Source: an uncultured bacterium
GTDB lineage: Bacteria > Nitrospirota > Thermodesulfovibrionia > Thermodesulfovibrionales > Dissulfurispiraceae
Assembly: GCA_937960465.1 (NCBI GenBank)
Contig: CALGPO010000020.1
Coordinates: 1 to 37,783 of the forward strand
Direction: 5' to 3'
DNA: 37,783 nt
This document shows, in pieces, positions 9,749 to 18,859 of this stretch. The position numbers and the translations under genes are program-made. The notes beneath the pieces were generated by a model. That model searched no databases. It was not told the DNA's origin and saw nothing but the letters and a program-made list of their open reading frames with translations. Each line of letters begins with the position of its first letter. Position 1 is the first letter of the stretch.

Positions 9749-10680
9749 TAAGCCGGGACTTCTATCTCTTCTATTAAAGATTTTATAATCTCCTTCTTGT
9801 TCAGGTTTTCGTACTCTTCCTTAAACATGACCCTGTGAGGTATCGTATATTCGGCAAGCTCCTTTATGTCTTCGGGTATTACAAAGTCCCTTCCGTGAAA
9901 ATAGGCATTTGTCTTTGCAGTGTATGTGAGCGCCAATGCCCCTCTTGTGGATAGCCCTGCATTGAGATACTTACTGCTCCTTGTTGCCTCGATTATTTTC
10001 AGTGCATAATCTAGTATCCTGTCGGAGATGTATGTATTGCCCCTTATGTCTCCCTGTATCTGCAGGACCTCATCTTTATTCATTATGGGTTCGATGGAAT
10101 ACAGTTCTTCCCTTTTGCTTCCTCCACGCAATATCTCCCTTTCTGAATCGCTCGAAGGATACCCTATGCTTATCTTCATTATGAACCTGTCGAGTTGAGA
10201 TTCAGGCAGAGGGAATGTCCCGAAATGCTCTACAGGGTTTTGTGTTGCTATGACAAAGAAGGGTTTTGGAAGCTTGTATGTTCTTCCTTCTATTGTAACC
10301 TGCTCTTCTCCCATTGCCTCGAGCAGTGCGCTCTGTGTTTTTGGTGTTGCCCTATTTATTTCGTCAACAAGGACGATGTTATTGAAAATTGGTCCCGGGT
10401 GGAACTCAAACTCCCCTGTGGTTTTACTGTATATGGATAAGCCCGTGATGTCTGTTGGCAGTAAATCGTTCGTGCATTGAATCCTGCCGAAACTGAGTCC
10501 GAGTGCCTTTGCAATGCCTATGGCAAGCGTTGTCTTTCCAAGTCCGGGTAGGTCTTCTATCAGGAGATGTCCTTTTGAGAAAAAGGCTATGAGTGAGAGC
10601 TTCAATGCCCTCGTCTTTCCCTGAAGGTATTTTGACAATGATTTTATTATGTAATCAATCCTGCTGCTTCTGATTTCCAT
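9748..10680 (-). CDS. MoxR-family AAA+ ATPase
   Basis: 310 residues. Walker A is LPGLGKTT at residues 44-51; Walker B is VLVDEINRATPKTQSALLEAM around residues 103-123, followed by sensor 1 (FVIATQNP) and the C-terminal lid domain. MoxR ATPases act as chaperones that mature or activate partner complexes, usually together with VWA-like proteins such as DUF58, which is the next gene and begins at its stop codon. The upstream FAD oxidase gene ends 2 bases after this gene's ATG region on the same strand, so they may form one transcript. Confidence 0.92.
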   Translation of the reverse strand: MEIRSSRIDYIIKSLSKYLQGKTRALKLSLIAFFSKGHLLIEDLPGLGKTTLAIGIAKALGLSFGRIQCTNDLLPTDITGLSIYSKTTGEFEFHPGPIFNNIVLVDEINRATPKTQSALLEAMGEEQVTIEGRTYKLPKPFFVIATQNPVEHFGTFPLPESQLDRFIMKISIGYPSSDSEREILRGGSKREELYSIEPIMNKDEVLQIQGDIRGNTYISDRILDYALKIIEATRSSKYLNAGLSTRGALALTYTAKTNAYFHGRDFVIPEDIKELAEYTIPHRVMFKEEYENLNKKEIIKSLIEEIEVPA

Positions 10681-10682
10681 AC

Positions 10683-12035
10683 TTACCTGAATATCTTCCC
10701 CGGATTCATTTTTCCCTTCGGATCAAATATCCCTTTGATACCCTTCATTAATTCAAGCTCTCGTTCTTTTATCTCCATGCCGATGTAAGGCGATTTTGTA
10801 ATGCCTATGCCGTGCTCTCCTGAAATTGAGCCGCCAAGTTTGAGTGTTATCTCAAAAATCCTCTTTACGGTCCTCATGCCCTTTGCATATTCCTCTTTGT
10901 TGTTTTTATCTACCATCACATTCACATGGATGTTGCCGTCGCCTGCGTGGCCGAAGCTGATGATTTTTATTCCGCTTTCTTCTGAAATCCTCTGCAGTTC
11001 AGTGAGGATTAACGGGATCTTATCCCTTGGCACGACAATGTCTTCATTTATCTTTGTTGGCTTGATGTGATAAAGGGCAGGAGATATCGACCTCCTTGCC
11101 TCCCAGAGCCTTTCCCTTGCCATGTCATCTTCGGCAACTGTAGCCTCTCCACCGAGGGAATGGCATATATCAACTATCCGTTCTGCCTCTTTTTTAATTG
11201 TTGCAGGGTATCCATCAATTTCTATAAGAAGCAGTGCGTCAACATCTGTAGGAAGTCCTGTTGGTTTGTAGTTTTCTATAGCCTCTATGGTAAGCCTGTC
11301 CATGAATTCCATTGTCCTCGGTATTATCTTTGACGAGATGATTTTTGAGACTGCTATTGCTGATGCCTCAAGATTCTTAAAAAGAAGAAGGAGCGTCATT
11401 ATGTCCTCAGGAAGGGGAAGCATTTTCAGTCTTATCCTCGTAGATAAAGCAAGGGTTCCTTCAGAGCCTATAAGAAGATTTTTTAGATCATAACCAACTG
11501 CCTTTTTATATGTCCTGCCGCCTGTATTTATAACACTTCCGTCAGAAAGGACTGCCTCGATCCCCATAACATAATCCCGTGTAACGCCGTATTTTAAAGC
11601 CCTCGGGCCTCCTGCATTTGTCGCCACATTCCCTCCGATTGTGCATATGTTGAGGCTTGCAGGGTCGGGTGGATAAAAATAGCCGAGGCATTCCAGCTCT
11701 TTCTGTAGCCTTCCGTTTACTATGCCGGGCTCGACAACTGCGGTCATGTTTTTTGTATCGATATCGAGTATCTTCCGCATTTTTTCAAAACTTAGTACAA
11801 TGCAATTCTCTGATGGTATTGATGCGCCTGCCATGCCTGTGCCTGCACCGCGAGCTATAATGGAAAGGTTATTTTCATTTGCATATCTAACAAGCCTTAC
11901 TACTTCATCGGTATTTTTCGGCCATGCAACAGCCTGTGGAAGTGCCGATTCTGCGATGGACGCATCAAAGCTGTAGCATATGAGGTCTTCTTTATCGGTG
12001 GAGATTTGAATACCGGAAAGCGGAGAATTTTTCAT
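10683..12035 (-). CDS. FAD-linked glycolate/D-lactate-type dehydrogenase (GlcD-like)
   Basis: 450 residues with an N-terminal PCMH FAD-binding domain (PQAVAWPKNTDEVVRLVRYA, RGAGTGMAG, and TIGGNVATNAGGPRALKYG) and the C-terminal FAD-linked oxidase domain ending in SGEHGIGITK and MNPGKIF. Family members oxidise 2-hydroxyacids such as glycolate or D-lactate and pass electrons to a GlcF-like iron-sulfur partner or an electron-transfer flavoprotein. No such partner is adjacent, so the substrate is uncertain. The ATG is preceded by no convincing ribosome site and lies inside the remnant of a ribosomal S21 gene, which suggests that a deletion brought it next to the RRM gene. Confidence 0.85.
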   Translation of the reverse strand: MKNSPLSGIQISTDKEDLICYSFDASIAESALPQAVAWPKNTDEVVRLVRYANENNLSIIARGAGTGMAGASIPSENCIVLSFEKMRKILDIDTKNMTAVVEPGIVNGRLQKELECLGYFYPPDPASLNICTIGGNVATNAGGPRALKYGVTRDYVMGIEAVLSDGSVINTGGRTYKKAVGYDLKNLLIGSEGTLALSTRIRLKMLPLPEDIMTLLLLFKNLEASAIAVSKIISSKIIPRTMEFMDRLTIEAIENYKPTGLPTDVDALLLIEIDGYPATIKKEAERIVDICHSLGGEATVAEDDMARERLWEARRSISPALYHIKPTKINEDIVVPRDKIPLILTELQRISEESGIKIISFGHAGDGNIHVNVMVDKNNKEEYAKGMRTVKRIFEITLKLGGSISGEHGIGITKSPYIGMEIKERELELMKGIKGIFDPKGKMNPGKIFR

Positions 12036-12123
12036 ATGAAATTATATTATATTCTTTCTGGAGCTGGCGTTTTAGTGCCTTAAGCGCTTTTTCTATATCA
12101 TTACCATAGACTTTTATGTCCAA
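11992..12123 (-). pseudogene. rpsU: Truncated ribosomal protein S21 gene
   Basis: A 43-codon frame starts at TTG 12123, six bases after the RRM gene stop, with GGAG ~10 bases upstream. Its first 24 residues, (M)DIKVYGNDIEKALKALKRQ followed by LQKE, match the N-terminal helix of bacterial S21. The rest (YNIISYEKFSAFRYS...) is unrelated because the frame runs into the glcD-like gene and stops at 11992. The basic C-terminal half of S21 is missing. RRM-protein plus rpsU pairs are known from cyanobacteria, which supports the identification. It is too short to be caught by ordinary gene callers. Confidence 0.6.
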
Positions 12124-12129
12124 AATAAT

Positions 12130-12459
12130 TTATCTCCGTCCTCTTCCAGGACCCCTGCCTCCGCCAAAATCGCCTCTCCTTTTTTCAAAACCCCCACGCC
12201 TTTCTCTGGGCTGCTGCGGCTTTGCTTCAGCAACAGAAAGCGTCCTTTCCATAAATACCGAACTGTTAAGGGCGGCTATTGCCTTCTGGGCATCTTCCTC
12301 TGATGCCATTTCAACAAAGCCAAATCCTTTAGGCCGGCCTGTATGCGGATCGGTTATTATATTGACCGATTCCACTTCCCCTTGTTTTGAGAAGAGTTCT
12401 CTGATGTCATCTGTTGTTGCCTTAAACGAGATGTTGCCTACATAGATCTTTTTGCTCAT
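12130..12459 (-). CDS. RRM-type RNA-binding protein with Gly/Arg-rich tail
   Basis: 109 residues: one RNA recognition motif with RNP2 (IYVGNI, residues 5-10) and RNP1 (KGFGFVEM), followed by a ~25-residue tail rich in Gly and Arg (RRGGFEKRRGDFGGGRGPGR) like the RGG tails of cyanobacterial Rbp proteins. It binds single-stranded RNA and is likely a stress or cold-responsive RNA chaperone. AAAGGGGAAAG precedes the ATG. The truncated rpsU follows at once. A GC-rich hairpin lies 32-60 bases upstream. Nothing in the sequence shows its targets. Confidence 0.93.
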   Translation of the reverse strand: MSKKIYVGNISFKATTDDIRELFSKQGEVESVNIITDPHTGRPKGFGFVEMASEEDAQKAIAALNSSVFMERTLSVAEAKPQQPRERRGGFEKRRGDFGGGRGPGRGRR

Positions 12460-12490
12460 AGTCTTTCCCCTTTTTTTGATGAAATAGAAA

Positions 12491-12519
12491 ATCCCCGGGC
12501 CTTTAAAGTCTCCGGGGAT
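12491..12519 (-). terminator. Hairpin between smc and the RRM gene
   Basis: ATCCCCGG and CCGGGGAT form an 8-bp GC-rich stem with a 13-base loop. On the minus strand it is followed by TTTTCTATTT. It may terminate smc transcription or be part of the RRM leader; the T tract is short. Confidence 0.45.
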
Positions 12520-12605
12520 CCCTAACTTTAAAAAAGCTACCTATAGTATAGGATAAAATTATTTTTTTGTAAAATGTTATTTATATCCCTAACTTGCCGA
12601 TAGAA

Positions 12606-12712
12606 AACCAAATTGACAGAGCAGTAGACCAGCAGAGCAGTAGAGCAGTAGTTTTTATTAAGGAATTTTTTTCTTATTATTATTTAACTGCTGCGCTGTT
12701 GCTCTATATATT
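12606..12712. repeat. AGCAGTAG palindromic repeat, intergenic copy
   Basis: Starts with AGCAGTAG-type octamers (GCAGAGCAGTAGAGCAGTAG), has an A/T-rich middle, and ends with the rough inverse CTGCTGCGCTGTTGCTCT, so the transcript could fold into a long imperfect hairpin. The same arrangement recurs inside the BPL_N gene at 31158-31252. It fills most of the 271-bp gap between smc and the RRM gene; no gene is seen there. Confidence 0.65.
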
Positions 12713-12730
12713 TGGTAGATAGCATAAGAA

Positions 12731-15700
12731 TCAATTCAGATTTGTTGCTTCAGTAAATTGAAGCGAGATTGCCTTTGATACCCCCGGCTCTTCCATTGTA
12801 ATGCCGTAAAGATAATCCGCGACTTCCATAGTTGTCCTGTTATGAGTAATAACGATAAACTGCGTTTCCTTTGAGAGATCCTTTATCATCTGCGCGAATC
12901 GGACAGTGTTGGATTCGTCCAGCGGTGCGTCTACCTCGTCGAGAATGCATAGGGGACTTGGCTTTATTAAAAATCCTGCAAACAAAAGGGATAGGGATGT
13001 CAAAGCCTTTTCTCCGCCTGAAAGCAGATTGATGTTCTGGAGCTTTTTACCCGGAGGCTGGGCTATTATGTCCAGTCCTGATTCGAGAATATTCTCTTCA
13101 TCTGTAAGAATGATGTCCGCCCTTCCACCTCCGAAAAGGATGGTGAAGACCTCTGTGAATTTCGTCCTTAATGAATCATAAGCCTCACGGAGCTTTCGTC
13201 TCGTTGTTGTGTTTATCCTGCTTATCGCCTCTTCCAGTTCTGCAATGGACATGGTTAAATCCTGCTGCTGCTTTATGAGGAAGTCGTAGCGGTTTTTGAG
13301 TTCTTCGTATTCTTCGATAGTGCCGAGGTTTACAGGCCCGAGTTCCCGTATTTTGGTGCTGAGCTCATCGATTTTATTTTCATCTTCTGCTGCATCAAAC
13401 CCTTCTATCTCTATTGTCTCGGTTTTTATATCAAGCCCATACTTCTGATTTATTGATGCTTCGATATTCTCTATCCGGAGCCTGTTTTCCACTGCCTTTG
13501 AATTAAGGTCAGAAAGCTGCTGGGATATCTCGTCTATCTGAGCCCTGATATTTCTGAGGATATTGCCCTTTGAGACTATTTCTTGATTTTCCGAACTGAT
13601 TGCATCCCTTAACTTTGTCCGCTCGACCTGCATGTTGTCAACATCCATGACTATTGATTTTATTTCCTCTTCGAGTTTCTGGAGTTCTGTGGTCGATTCT
13701 TTTATTATTTCATTTGCATCCTGAATTTCCTTTATTGCCTGTTCCTTTTTATTTTCAAACTCTTCGATAGTATTACTGATTGCATCCCTTTCCCTTCTGA
13801 TTGCATCTATTTTTTCTCTGTATGATGTCATAGAGAGCTTTAATTCGGTGAGGTGGGACCTGGCATCTTCGTAATCTCCTTTTATAGTCGAAAGTGATTC
13901 CTGCAGTGCTGCTATGCTGTTGTTGACTTCGTTGAACTCGCCTTCGAGTTTGCTGATTTCCTCTGCCTTGGAACTCAGAACACCATTCAGAGAACTCATT
14001 TCTTGTGAGATAGTCGCTATTTCAGTATTCAGGAATGAGAGCCTCCTTGTCTTCCTATACATCTCCTCCTGATGACTTTTCAGGGAGTGTTCTATAAGTG
14101 ATAGCTGTTTTTCTGCCTCGTTGATTGAATCCTCGGTATTCTTTAGAGATTCTTTTCTGTTTGTTAGATCATTGCTGTGAGAGTCGAGTATTGCCTCCAT
14201 GTTTTTTATTCTAAACTGCTGCTCGTCGATTGTCTGTTGGAGTTCTTTTATCTCTCTTTTCCTTTTCAGGATATCCTTCCCGTGTCCTGCAAACAACCAC
14301 CCGTCGCTGGTTATAATTTCCCCATCGAGGGTAACGAGATGAAGGGGATGGGTGAATGGGTGAATGGGCGAATGAGTGAAAAGGATTCCCATAGCAGTTT
14401 GTAAGTCTTTTACTATATAGGTAGTGTCTGTTATGCCAAATACCTTTTCCTTGACTTCGTTATCCTCGAATGTTGCAAAGTCTGATGCCTTGCCAATAAT
14501 ATTGTCATGCGTAATATTTGCTGTTGTCTGTCCTTTGACTTCTGTTGTCTGACTTCTGTCGTCTGTTTTCTGTCCCTTGTATAATATTGCTGTTCTGCCA
14601 AGATTCTTCTCTTTGACGATATTTATTATTGAGATGGCGTCCTCGATATTATCTATTATCAGGGCATTGATTTTTTCTGAAAGGGCAGCCTCGATGGCTA
14701 TTTCATAATCCTTATTTGCATTAATGATATCGGACATGACCCTGTATCCACGTCCTTCGGATACGAAGTCTGCGATGGATCTGTCCATGATTAATTCCTT
14801 TAATGAATTAAGCCTTGATATATTGGAGGCGAGGCCTTCTCTCTCTTGAGAAAGGAGCATTTTTTTGCTTTCAATATCATCCTTTAACTGCGCTATCTCT
14901 GAGGTTATTACATCTTTTTCGGATTTAAGCCTTAGGATACTATCTGTTTTTATCTTTATAGATTCATTGGCTTCTCTAATGGCCTTTTCCAGTTCATCTA
15001 CACCTGTTTTTATGGTCTCCATATCCTTGAGCGCAACCGATTCCCGATATCTCATGTTCTCAAGGGAAGACTGGAGCTTGTGGAACTCATTCTTTTTATT
15101 GCTGAGATTTTCGGATACCTTGAAGAGTTCTTTTCTTTGATTTTCAATCTCTGATTCCTTGTCTGTAATCTTGGTCTCAATGTCCGCTATCCAGTCCTTC
15201 TTTTCGTTCAACTCCATAGATATATTTTCTAAGCTGGACAGCAGTGCGCTTTCTGCATCGTTGAGTTTTGAAATCTTTCCTGAGAGTTCTTCTTTTTTAT
15301 TCTTTATTTCTTCCTGCTGGTTGGTAAGCCTGATGATATCCTCTTTTTTATTTTCGATGTTTGCTTTTAGCACAGCAATGTGTTTTTCGGAGTCCGATAT
15401 AGACCGTTGTTTTTCATGCAGGTTGTTTTCGAGTTCTGTCAAGGCATTTTCTTTTTCTGCAAGCTCAAGGCGTTTGGTTTCTATGAGGTTTTCTAAGGTG
15501 GAGAGTTCGCTCCTCTGAGAGGCATCTGTTTCCCTTAGTTTTTCGATCTCTGATAATATCTCGCTCAGAATCGTGCTGAGCCTTGTGTACTCCCTCTTTG
15601 CCGTTCTTAGTTCCACATCTTTCAGTTCGCCTATCAATCTCTTATATCGCTCTGCCTTTTTTACCTGCCTGTCGAGGCTGTTTATCTGGCGTTTTACTTC

Positions 15701-16306
15701 ATATACAATGTCGTTTATCCTCTGTAAGTTCTGTTTTGATGATTCGAGCTTTGAAATAGCCTCTGCCTTTCTGACCTTGTATTTCATTACCCCGGCTACC
15801 TCTTCTATAAGGAAGCGCCTTTCATGGGATTTTGTATTGATGATCTCTCCTATCCTGCCCTGGTCGAGTATGGAGTAGCTTTTTACATCGAGCCCTGTGT
15901 CGAGGAATATATCCTTTATATCTTTAAGTCTGCACGGTTTCTTGTTTAAGAGGTATTCGCTTTCGCCGGACCTGTACAGTCTTCTGGCAACATAAATTTC
16001 ATCAGCGCCTCCATCGGGTGAGCCGTTACCCACAACCCCCTCTCCAGTCTGTGAGACGATCAACGTAACCTCGGCCATTCCCTTCTGCTTTTTTGTGGCT
16101 GACCCCTGGAATATGACCTCTTCCATTTTTTCGCCTCGCAGGCTCTTTGCGCTCTGCTCTCCGAGCACCCATCTGAAGGCATCCACCACATTGCTCTTCC
16201 CACAGCCATTTGGGCCTACGATGCAGGTAATGCCGCTATGGAGTGGGAACAGTGTCTTGTCAGCAAAGGATTTGAACCCGATAAGCTCGATCTGTTTGAT
16301 TTTCAT
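12731..16306 (-). CDS. smc: Chromosome segregation protein SMC
   Basis: About 1191 residues from the ATG at 16306 (MKIKQIELIGFKSF, the standard SMC N-terminus); a possible ATG at 16318 would add four residues. The Walker A motif GPNGCGKSNVVDAFRW is near the N-terminus; the C-terminal head has the signature LLSGGEKALTSLSL and Walker B CILDEVDAPLDESN. Two long coiled-coil arms surround a hinge at roughly residues 515-660. SMC homodimers with ScpA/ScpB compact and segregate chromosomes. The hinge holds two low-complexity insertions: residues ~576-595 (KGQKTDDRSQTTEVKGQT) and ~642-655 (FTHSPIHPFTHPLH), both made of short repeats also seen in the cbi genes. It is transcribed divergently from dsrA. 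Confidence 0.96.
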   Translation of the reverse strand: MKIKQIELIGFKSFADKTLFPLHSGITCIVGPNGCGKSNVVDAFRWVLGEQSAKSLRGEKMEEVIFQGSATKKQKGMAEVTLIVSQTGEGVVGNGSPDGGADEIYVARRLYRSGESEYLLNKKPCRLKDIKDIFLDTGLDVKSYSILDQGRIGEIINTKSHERRFLIEEVAGVMKYKVRKAEAISKLESSKQNLQRINDIVYEVKRQINSLDRQVKKAERYKRLIGELKDVELRTAKREYTRLSTILSEILSEIEKLRETDASQRSELSTLENLIETKRLELAEKENALTELENNLHEKQRSISDSEKHIAVLKANIENKKEDIIRLTNQQEEIKNKKEELSGKISKLNDAESALLSSLENISMELNEKKDWIADIETKITDKESEIENQRKELFKVSENLSNKKNEFHKLQSSLENMRYRESVALKDMETIKTGVDELEKAIREANESIKIKTDSILRLKSEKDVITSEIAQLKDDIESKKMLLSQEREGLASNISRLNSLKELIMDRSIADFVSEGRGYRVMSDIINANKDYEIAIEAALSEKINALIIDNIEDAISIINIVKEKNLGRTAILYKGQKTDDRSQTTEVKGQTTANITHDNIIGKASDFATFEDNEVKEKVFGITDTTYIVKDLQTAMGILFTHSPIHPFTHPLHLVTLDGEIITSDGWLFAGHGKDILKRKREIKELQQTIDEQQFRIKNMEAILDSHSNDLTNRKESLKNTEDSINEAEKQLSLIEHSLKSHQEEMYRKTRRLSFLNTEIATISQEMSSLNGVLSSKAEEISKLEGEFNEVNNSIAALQESLSTIKGDYEDARSHLTELKLSMTSYREKIDAIRRERDAISNTIEEFENKKEQAIKEIQDANEIIKESTTELQKLEEEIKSIVMDVDNMQVERTKLRDAISSENQEIVSKGNILRNIRAQIDEISQQLSDLNSKAVENRLRIENIEASINQKYGLDIKTETIEIEGFDAAEDENKIDELSTKIRELGPVNLGTIEEYEELKNRYDFLIKQQQDLTMSIAELEEAISRINTTTRRKLREAYDSLRTKFTEVFTILFGGGRADIILTDEENILESGLDIIAQPPGKKLQNINLLSGGEKALTSLSLLFAGFLIKPSPLCILDEVDAPLDESNTVRFAQMIKDLSKETQFIVITHNRTTMEVADYLYGITMEEPGVSKAISLQFTEATNLN
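14351..14382. repeat. GGTGAATG octamer array inside smc
   Basis: Four units (GGTGAATG twice, then GGCGAATG and AGTGAAAA). Read in the smc frame they give FTHSPIHPFTH within the hinge. Confidence 0.8.
14521..14577. repeat. GACTTCT-type heptamer repeat inside smc
   Basis: Repeated (T)GACTTCTG/TTGTCTG words. Translated in frame as KTDDRSQTTEVKGQTT in the hinge domain. The same word family lies in cbiL, cbiET and the BPL_N gene. Confidence 0.7.
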
Positions 16307-16477
16307 AATGCCATTCATTTTACGCAGTAGACACCAAAACGGTCAAGTTAAAGTTTAAAATAAAGCTAATATAATAATAAAATTTTTTTATTTGACGATT
16401 CCTGTATTTCTATATTAGCCTGTAATGCCTTTTGGTGAATTCTTAAGCCTTTAAAATCAAATAAAGAGGAGGATTTT

Positions 16478-17662
16478 ATGCCAAAGAAGTATGAGACTCC
16501 CCTGTTGGACGAGCTGGAAAAAGGGCCATTCCCAAGCTTCGTAACCGAGATCAAAAAAGCAGCAGCAAAGAGTGATATGGCTGCTGACGAGCTTGGCCAG
16601 CTTGAGAAGTCATACAGGGACAAGCGTGGTTACTGGAAACACGGCGGCATTGTTGGTGTTCGCGGTTATGGGTCGGGCGTTATCGGGAGGTATTCATCCC
16701 TTCCTGATGAATTCCCAAATGTTGCAAACTTTCATACGGTGAGAATCAACTCCATCGCAGGATTTTTCTACACATCAAAGTTCCTTAAAGAGGCATGCGA
16801 TATCTGGGATAAATATGGAAGTGGTCTCACAAACCTTCACGGTTCTACCGGAGACCTTGTTCTTCTTGGAACAAATACCGAAAATCTCGAGCCTATTTTT
16901 GCTGAGTTCTCATCAAGAGGCTGGGACCTTGGAGGCTCTGGTTCTGCTATGAGAACACCGAGTTGCTGTGTTGGGCCGGCAAGATGCGAGTGGTCAAACA
17001 TCGATACCCTCGACATTACATACAGTATTACACAGGAGTGGCAGGACGAAATGCACAGGCCTGCATTCCCTTATAAATTCAAATTCAAGACAGCAGGATG
17101 CGCAGTCGACTGTATTGCATCAATTGCCCGTGCAGACTGCTCTATTATCGGCACATGGAAAGGCAATATAGCGGTTGATCAGACCGAGGTTGCCAACTAT
17201 GCAAAGAATGGCATGAACATTCAGGAAGAAATAGTGAATATGTGCCCCAGCAAGTGTATGAGCTATGACGGTAAAGAATTGAAGATAAACGATGCAGATT
17301 GTGTAAGGTGCATGCACTGTATTGCAAAGATGACAAAGGCATTAAAGCCGACCGGTGAGAAGGGCGCGACAATTCTCATCGGCAGCAAGGCGCCATTTGT
17401 TATCGGTGCAACACTTTCGTGGGTTATCGTTCCATTTATGAAGATGGAGCCGCCTTATGATGAATTCAAAGACCTTATCAGGAAGATGTGGGAATTCTGG
17501 GATGAGCACGGAAAGAATAGGGAAAGGATTGGCGAGCTTATCATCAGAAAGGGCATGAGGGAGTTTCTCGAGTATATCGGTGTTGAGCCCCAGGCTCAGC
17601 AGGTTAAAGAGCCGAGAAGAGACCCATTCTTCTTCTGGACAGAAGCAGATTTACAGAAATAA
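16478..17662 (+). CDS. dsrA: Dissimilatory sulfite reductase alpha subunit
   Basis: 394 residues. DsrA reduces sulfite in the cytoplasm together with DsrB, handing the sulfur to DsrC. Siroheme-[4Fe-4S] ligands are visible as C164-x5-C170 and C208-x3-C212. An inserted ferredoxin domain holds C256/C260 and C275/C278/C281. GAGGAGG precedes the ATG with normal spacing. The gene is divergent from smc across a 159-171 bp AT-rich region. The neighbouring dsrD and the absence of dsrL point to the reductive type; a tree would settle this. Confidence 0.98.
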   Translation: MPKKYETPLLDELEKGPFPSFVTEIKKAAAKSDMAADELGQLEKSYRDKRGYWKHGGIVGVRGYGSGVIGRYSSLPDEFPNVANFHTVRINSIAGFFYTSKFLKEACDIWDKYGSGLTNLHGSTGDLVLLGTNTENLEPIFAEFSSRGWDLGGSGSAMRTPSCCVGPARCEWSNIDTLDITYSITQEWQDEMHRPAFPYKFKFKTAGCAVDCIASIARADCSIIGTWKGNIAVDQTEVANYAKNGMNIQEEIVNMCPSKCMSYDGKELKINDADCVRCMHCIAKMTKALKPTGEKGATILIGSKAPFVIGATLSWVIVPFMKMEPPYDEFKDLIRKMWEFWDEHGKNRERIGELIIRKGMREFLEYIGVEPQAQQVKEPRRDPFFFWTEADLQK

Positions 17663-17698
17663 ACATTAAAAACATTTAAAAATATAAGGAGGAAAGTT

Positions 17699-18769
17699 AT
17701 GTCATTACCAGAGAGAAGAACAGATATAGGACCGCCTCATTATAAGGATTTTTTGCCTCCGGTAATTCAGAAAAATTATGGAGACTGGAAGTATCATGAA
17801 ATCCTGAGTCCTGGTGTAATGGTTCACGTTGCAAATAGCGGTGACAAAATATGGTCTGTGAGAGTAGCATCACCAAGGCTTCTCAGCACAGATACCATAA
17901 GAGATATGGCTGCTATTGCAGAAAAGTACTGTGGGGGTTATATCAGATTTACGACAAGAAACAATGTGGAGTTTCTTGTTTCCGATGAGAAGAATCTTGA
18001 GCCGTTACAGAAAGAGCTTAAAGATAAAAAATATATGATGGGCGGCATCGGAAACAGGATAAGCAATATTGTCCATACTCAGGGATGGGTGCATTGTCAT
18101 TCCGCTGCAACGGACGCATCGGGTCTTGTTAAGGTATTAATGGATGAGTTTGCCGACTATTTTACAACAAAGGAAACCCCTAATAAGGTGAGGATGGCAG
18201 TTGCATGCTGCGTGAATATGTGCGGTGCCGTTCACTGCTCTGATATAGCTGTTGTTGCTGTCCACAGAAAAGTGCCGACTATCGATCATGAAAAGGTAAA
18301 GAATATGTGCGAGGTGCCATCAACAATTGCTGCCTGCCCGACAGGCGCAATAAGCCCTGAACCTTCAAAGAAGAGTGTGAAGATCAACGCAGATAAATGC
18401 ATGTACTGCGGTAACTGCTTTACAGTATGTCCTCCTATTGAAATTCATGACCCGGAGTTTGATGGAGTAGCAATCGTGGTAGGCGGCAAAGTAGGAAACC
18501 TCAGGAGTAATCCAAAGTTCTCCAAGCTTGCTATTCCTTTTATCAAGAATGATCCTCCGAGATGGCCCGAGGTTACTGCAGCAGTAAAGAAGATCCTTGA
18601 TGCCTATATAGCCGATGCAAAGAAGCACGAAAGGGTAGGCGAATGGATAGAGAGGATAGGCTGGGAGAAGTTCTTCAAGGTAACAGGATTGCCGTTCACA
18701 TTCCAGCATATCGATGACTTTTTAATTGCGCGGGAGACTTTTAGGACATCAGCAACATTTAAGTGGTAA
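17699..18769 (+). CDS. dsrB: Dissimilatory sulfite reductase beta subunit
   Basis: 356 residues. Conserved cysteines C133, C171 and C175 ([12 protein letters not shown]) belong to the siroheme/cluster region, and an inserted ferredoxin domain has C234/C237/C240/C244 ([11 protein letters not shown]) plus CPTGA. It forms the alpha2beta2 enzyme with DsrA. TAAGGAGG stands before the ATG, 36 bases after dsrA. The stop codon is followed by a repeat-rich 90-base spacer before dsrD. Confidence 0.98.
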   Translation: MSLPERRTDIGPPHYKDFLPPVIQKNYGDWKYHEILSPGVMVHVANSGDKIWSVRVASPRLLSTDTIRDMAAIAEKYCGGYIRFTTRNNVEFLVSDEKNLEPLQKELKDKKYMMGGIGNRISNIVHTQGWVHCHSAATDASGLVKVLMDEFADYFTTKETPNKVRMAVACCVNMCGAVHCSDIAVVAVHRKVPTIDHEKVKNMCEVPSTIAACPTGAISPEPSKKSVKINADKCMYCGNCFTVCPPIEIHDPEFDGVAIVVGGKVGNLRSNPKFSKLAIPFIKNDPPRWPEVTAAVKKILDAYIADAKKHERVGEWIERIGWEKFFKVTGLPFTFQHIDDFLIARETFRTSATFKW

Positions 18770-18784
18770 AAATTTAATAGTGAC

Positions 18785-18846
18785 AGTGTCAGTGAACGGT
18801 GCCAGTGAAAAAACAGACTGACACTAATCACTGACACTAATCACTG
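18785..18846. repeat. Direct and inverted repeats in the dsrB-dsrD spacer
   Basis: The 13-mer ACTGACACTAATC occurs twice in tandem (18817-18829, 18830-18842). AGTGTCAGTG (18785-18794) and CACTGACACT (18829-18838) form a perfect 10-bp stem around a 34-base loop, ending just before the dsrD ribosome site. It could affect mRNA stability or dsrD translation. Confidence 0.6.
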
Positions 18847-18859
18847 AAAGGGGTGCGAG

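Noticed and set aside
16306-16346. Leaderless smc promoter (TTGACC, 18 bases, TAAAAT on the minus strand)
   Set aside because: The -10 would overlap the possible first codon; the fit may be chance in an AT-rich region.
16392-16418. dsrA promoter TTGACG with TATATT or TATTAG
   Set aside because: Spacers of 13 or 15 bases are too short to be convincing, although the true promoter must lie in this region.
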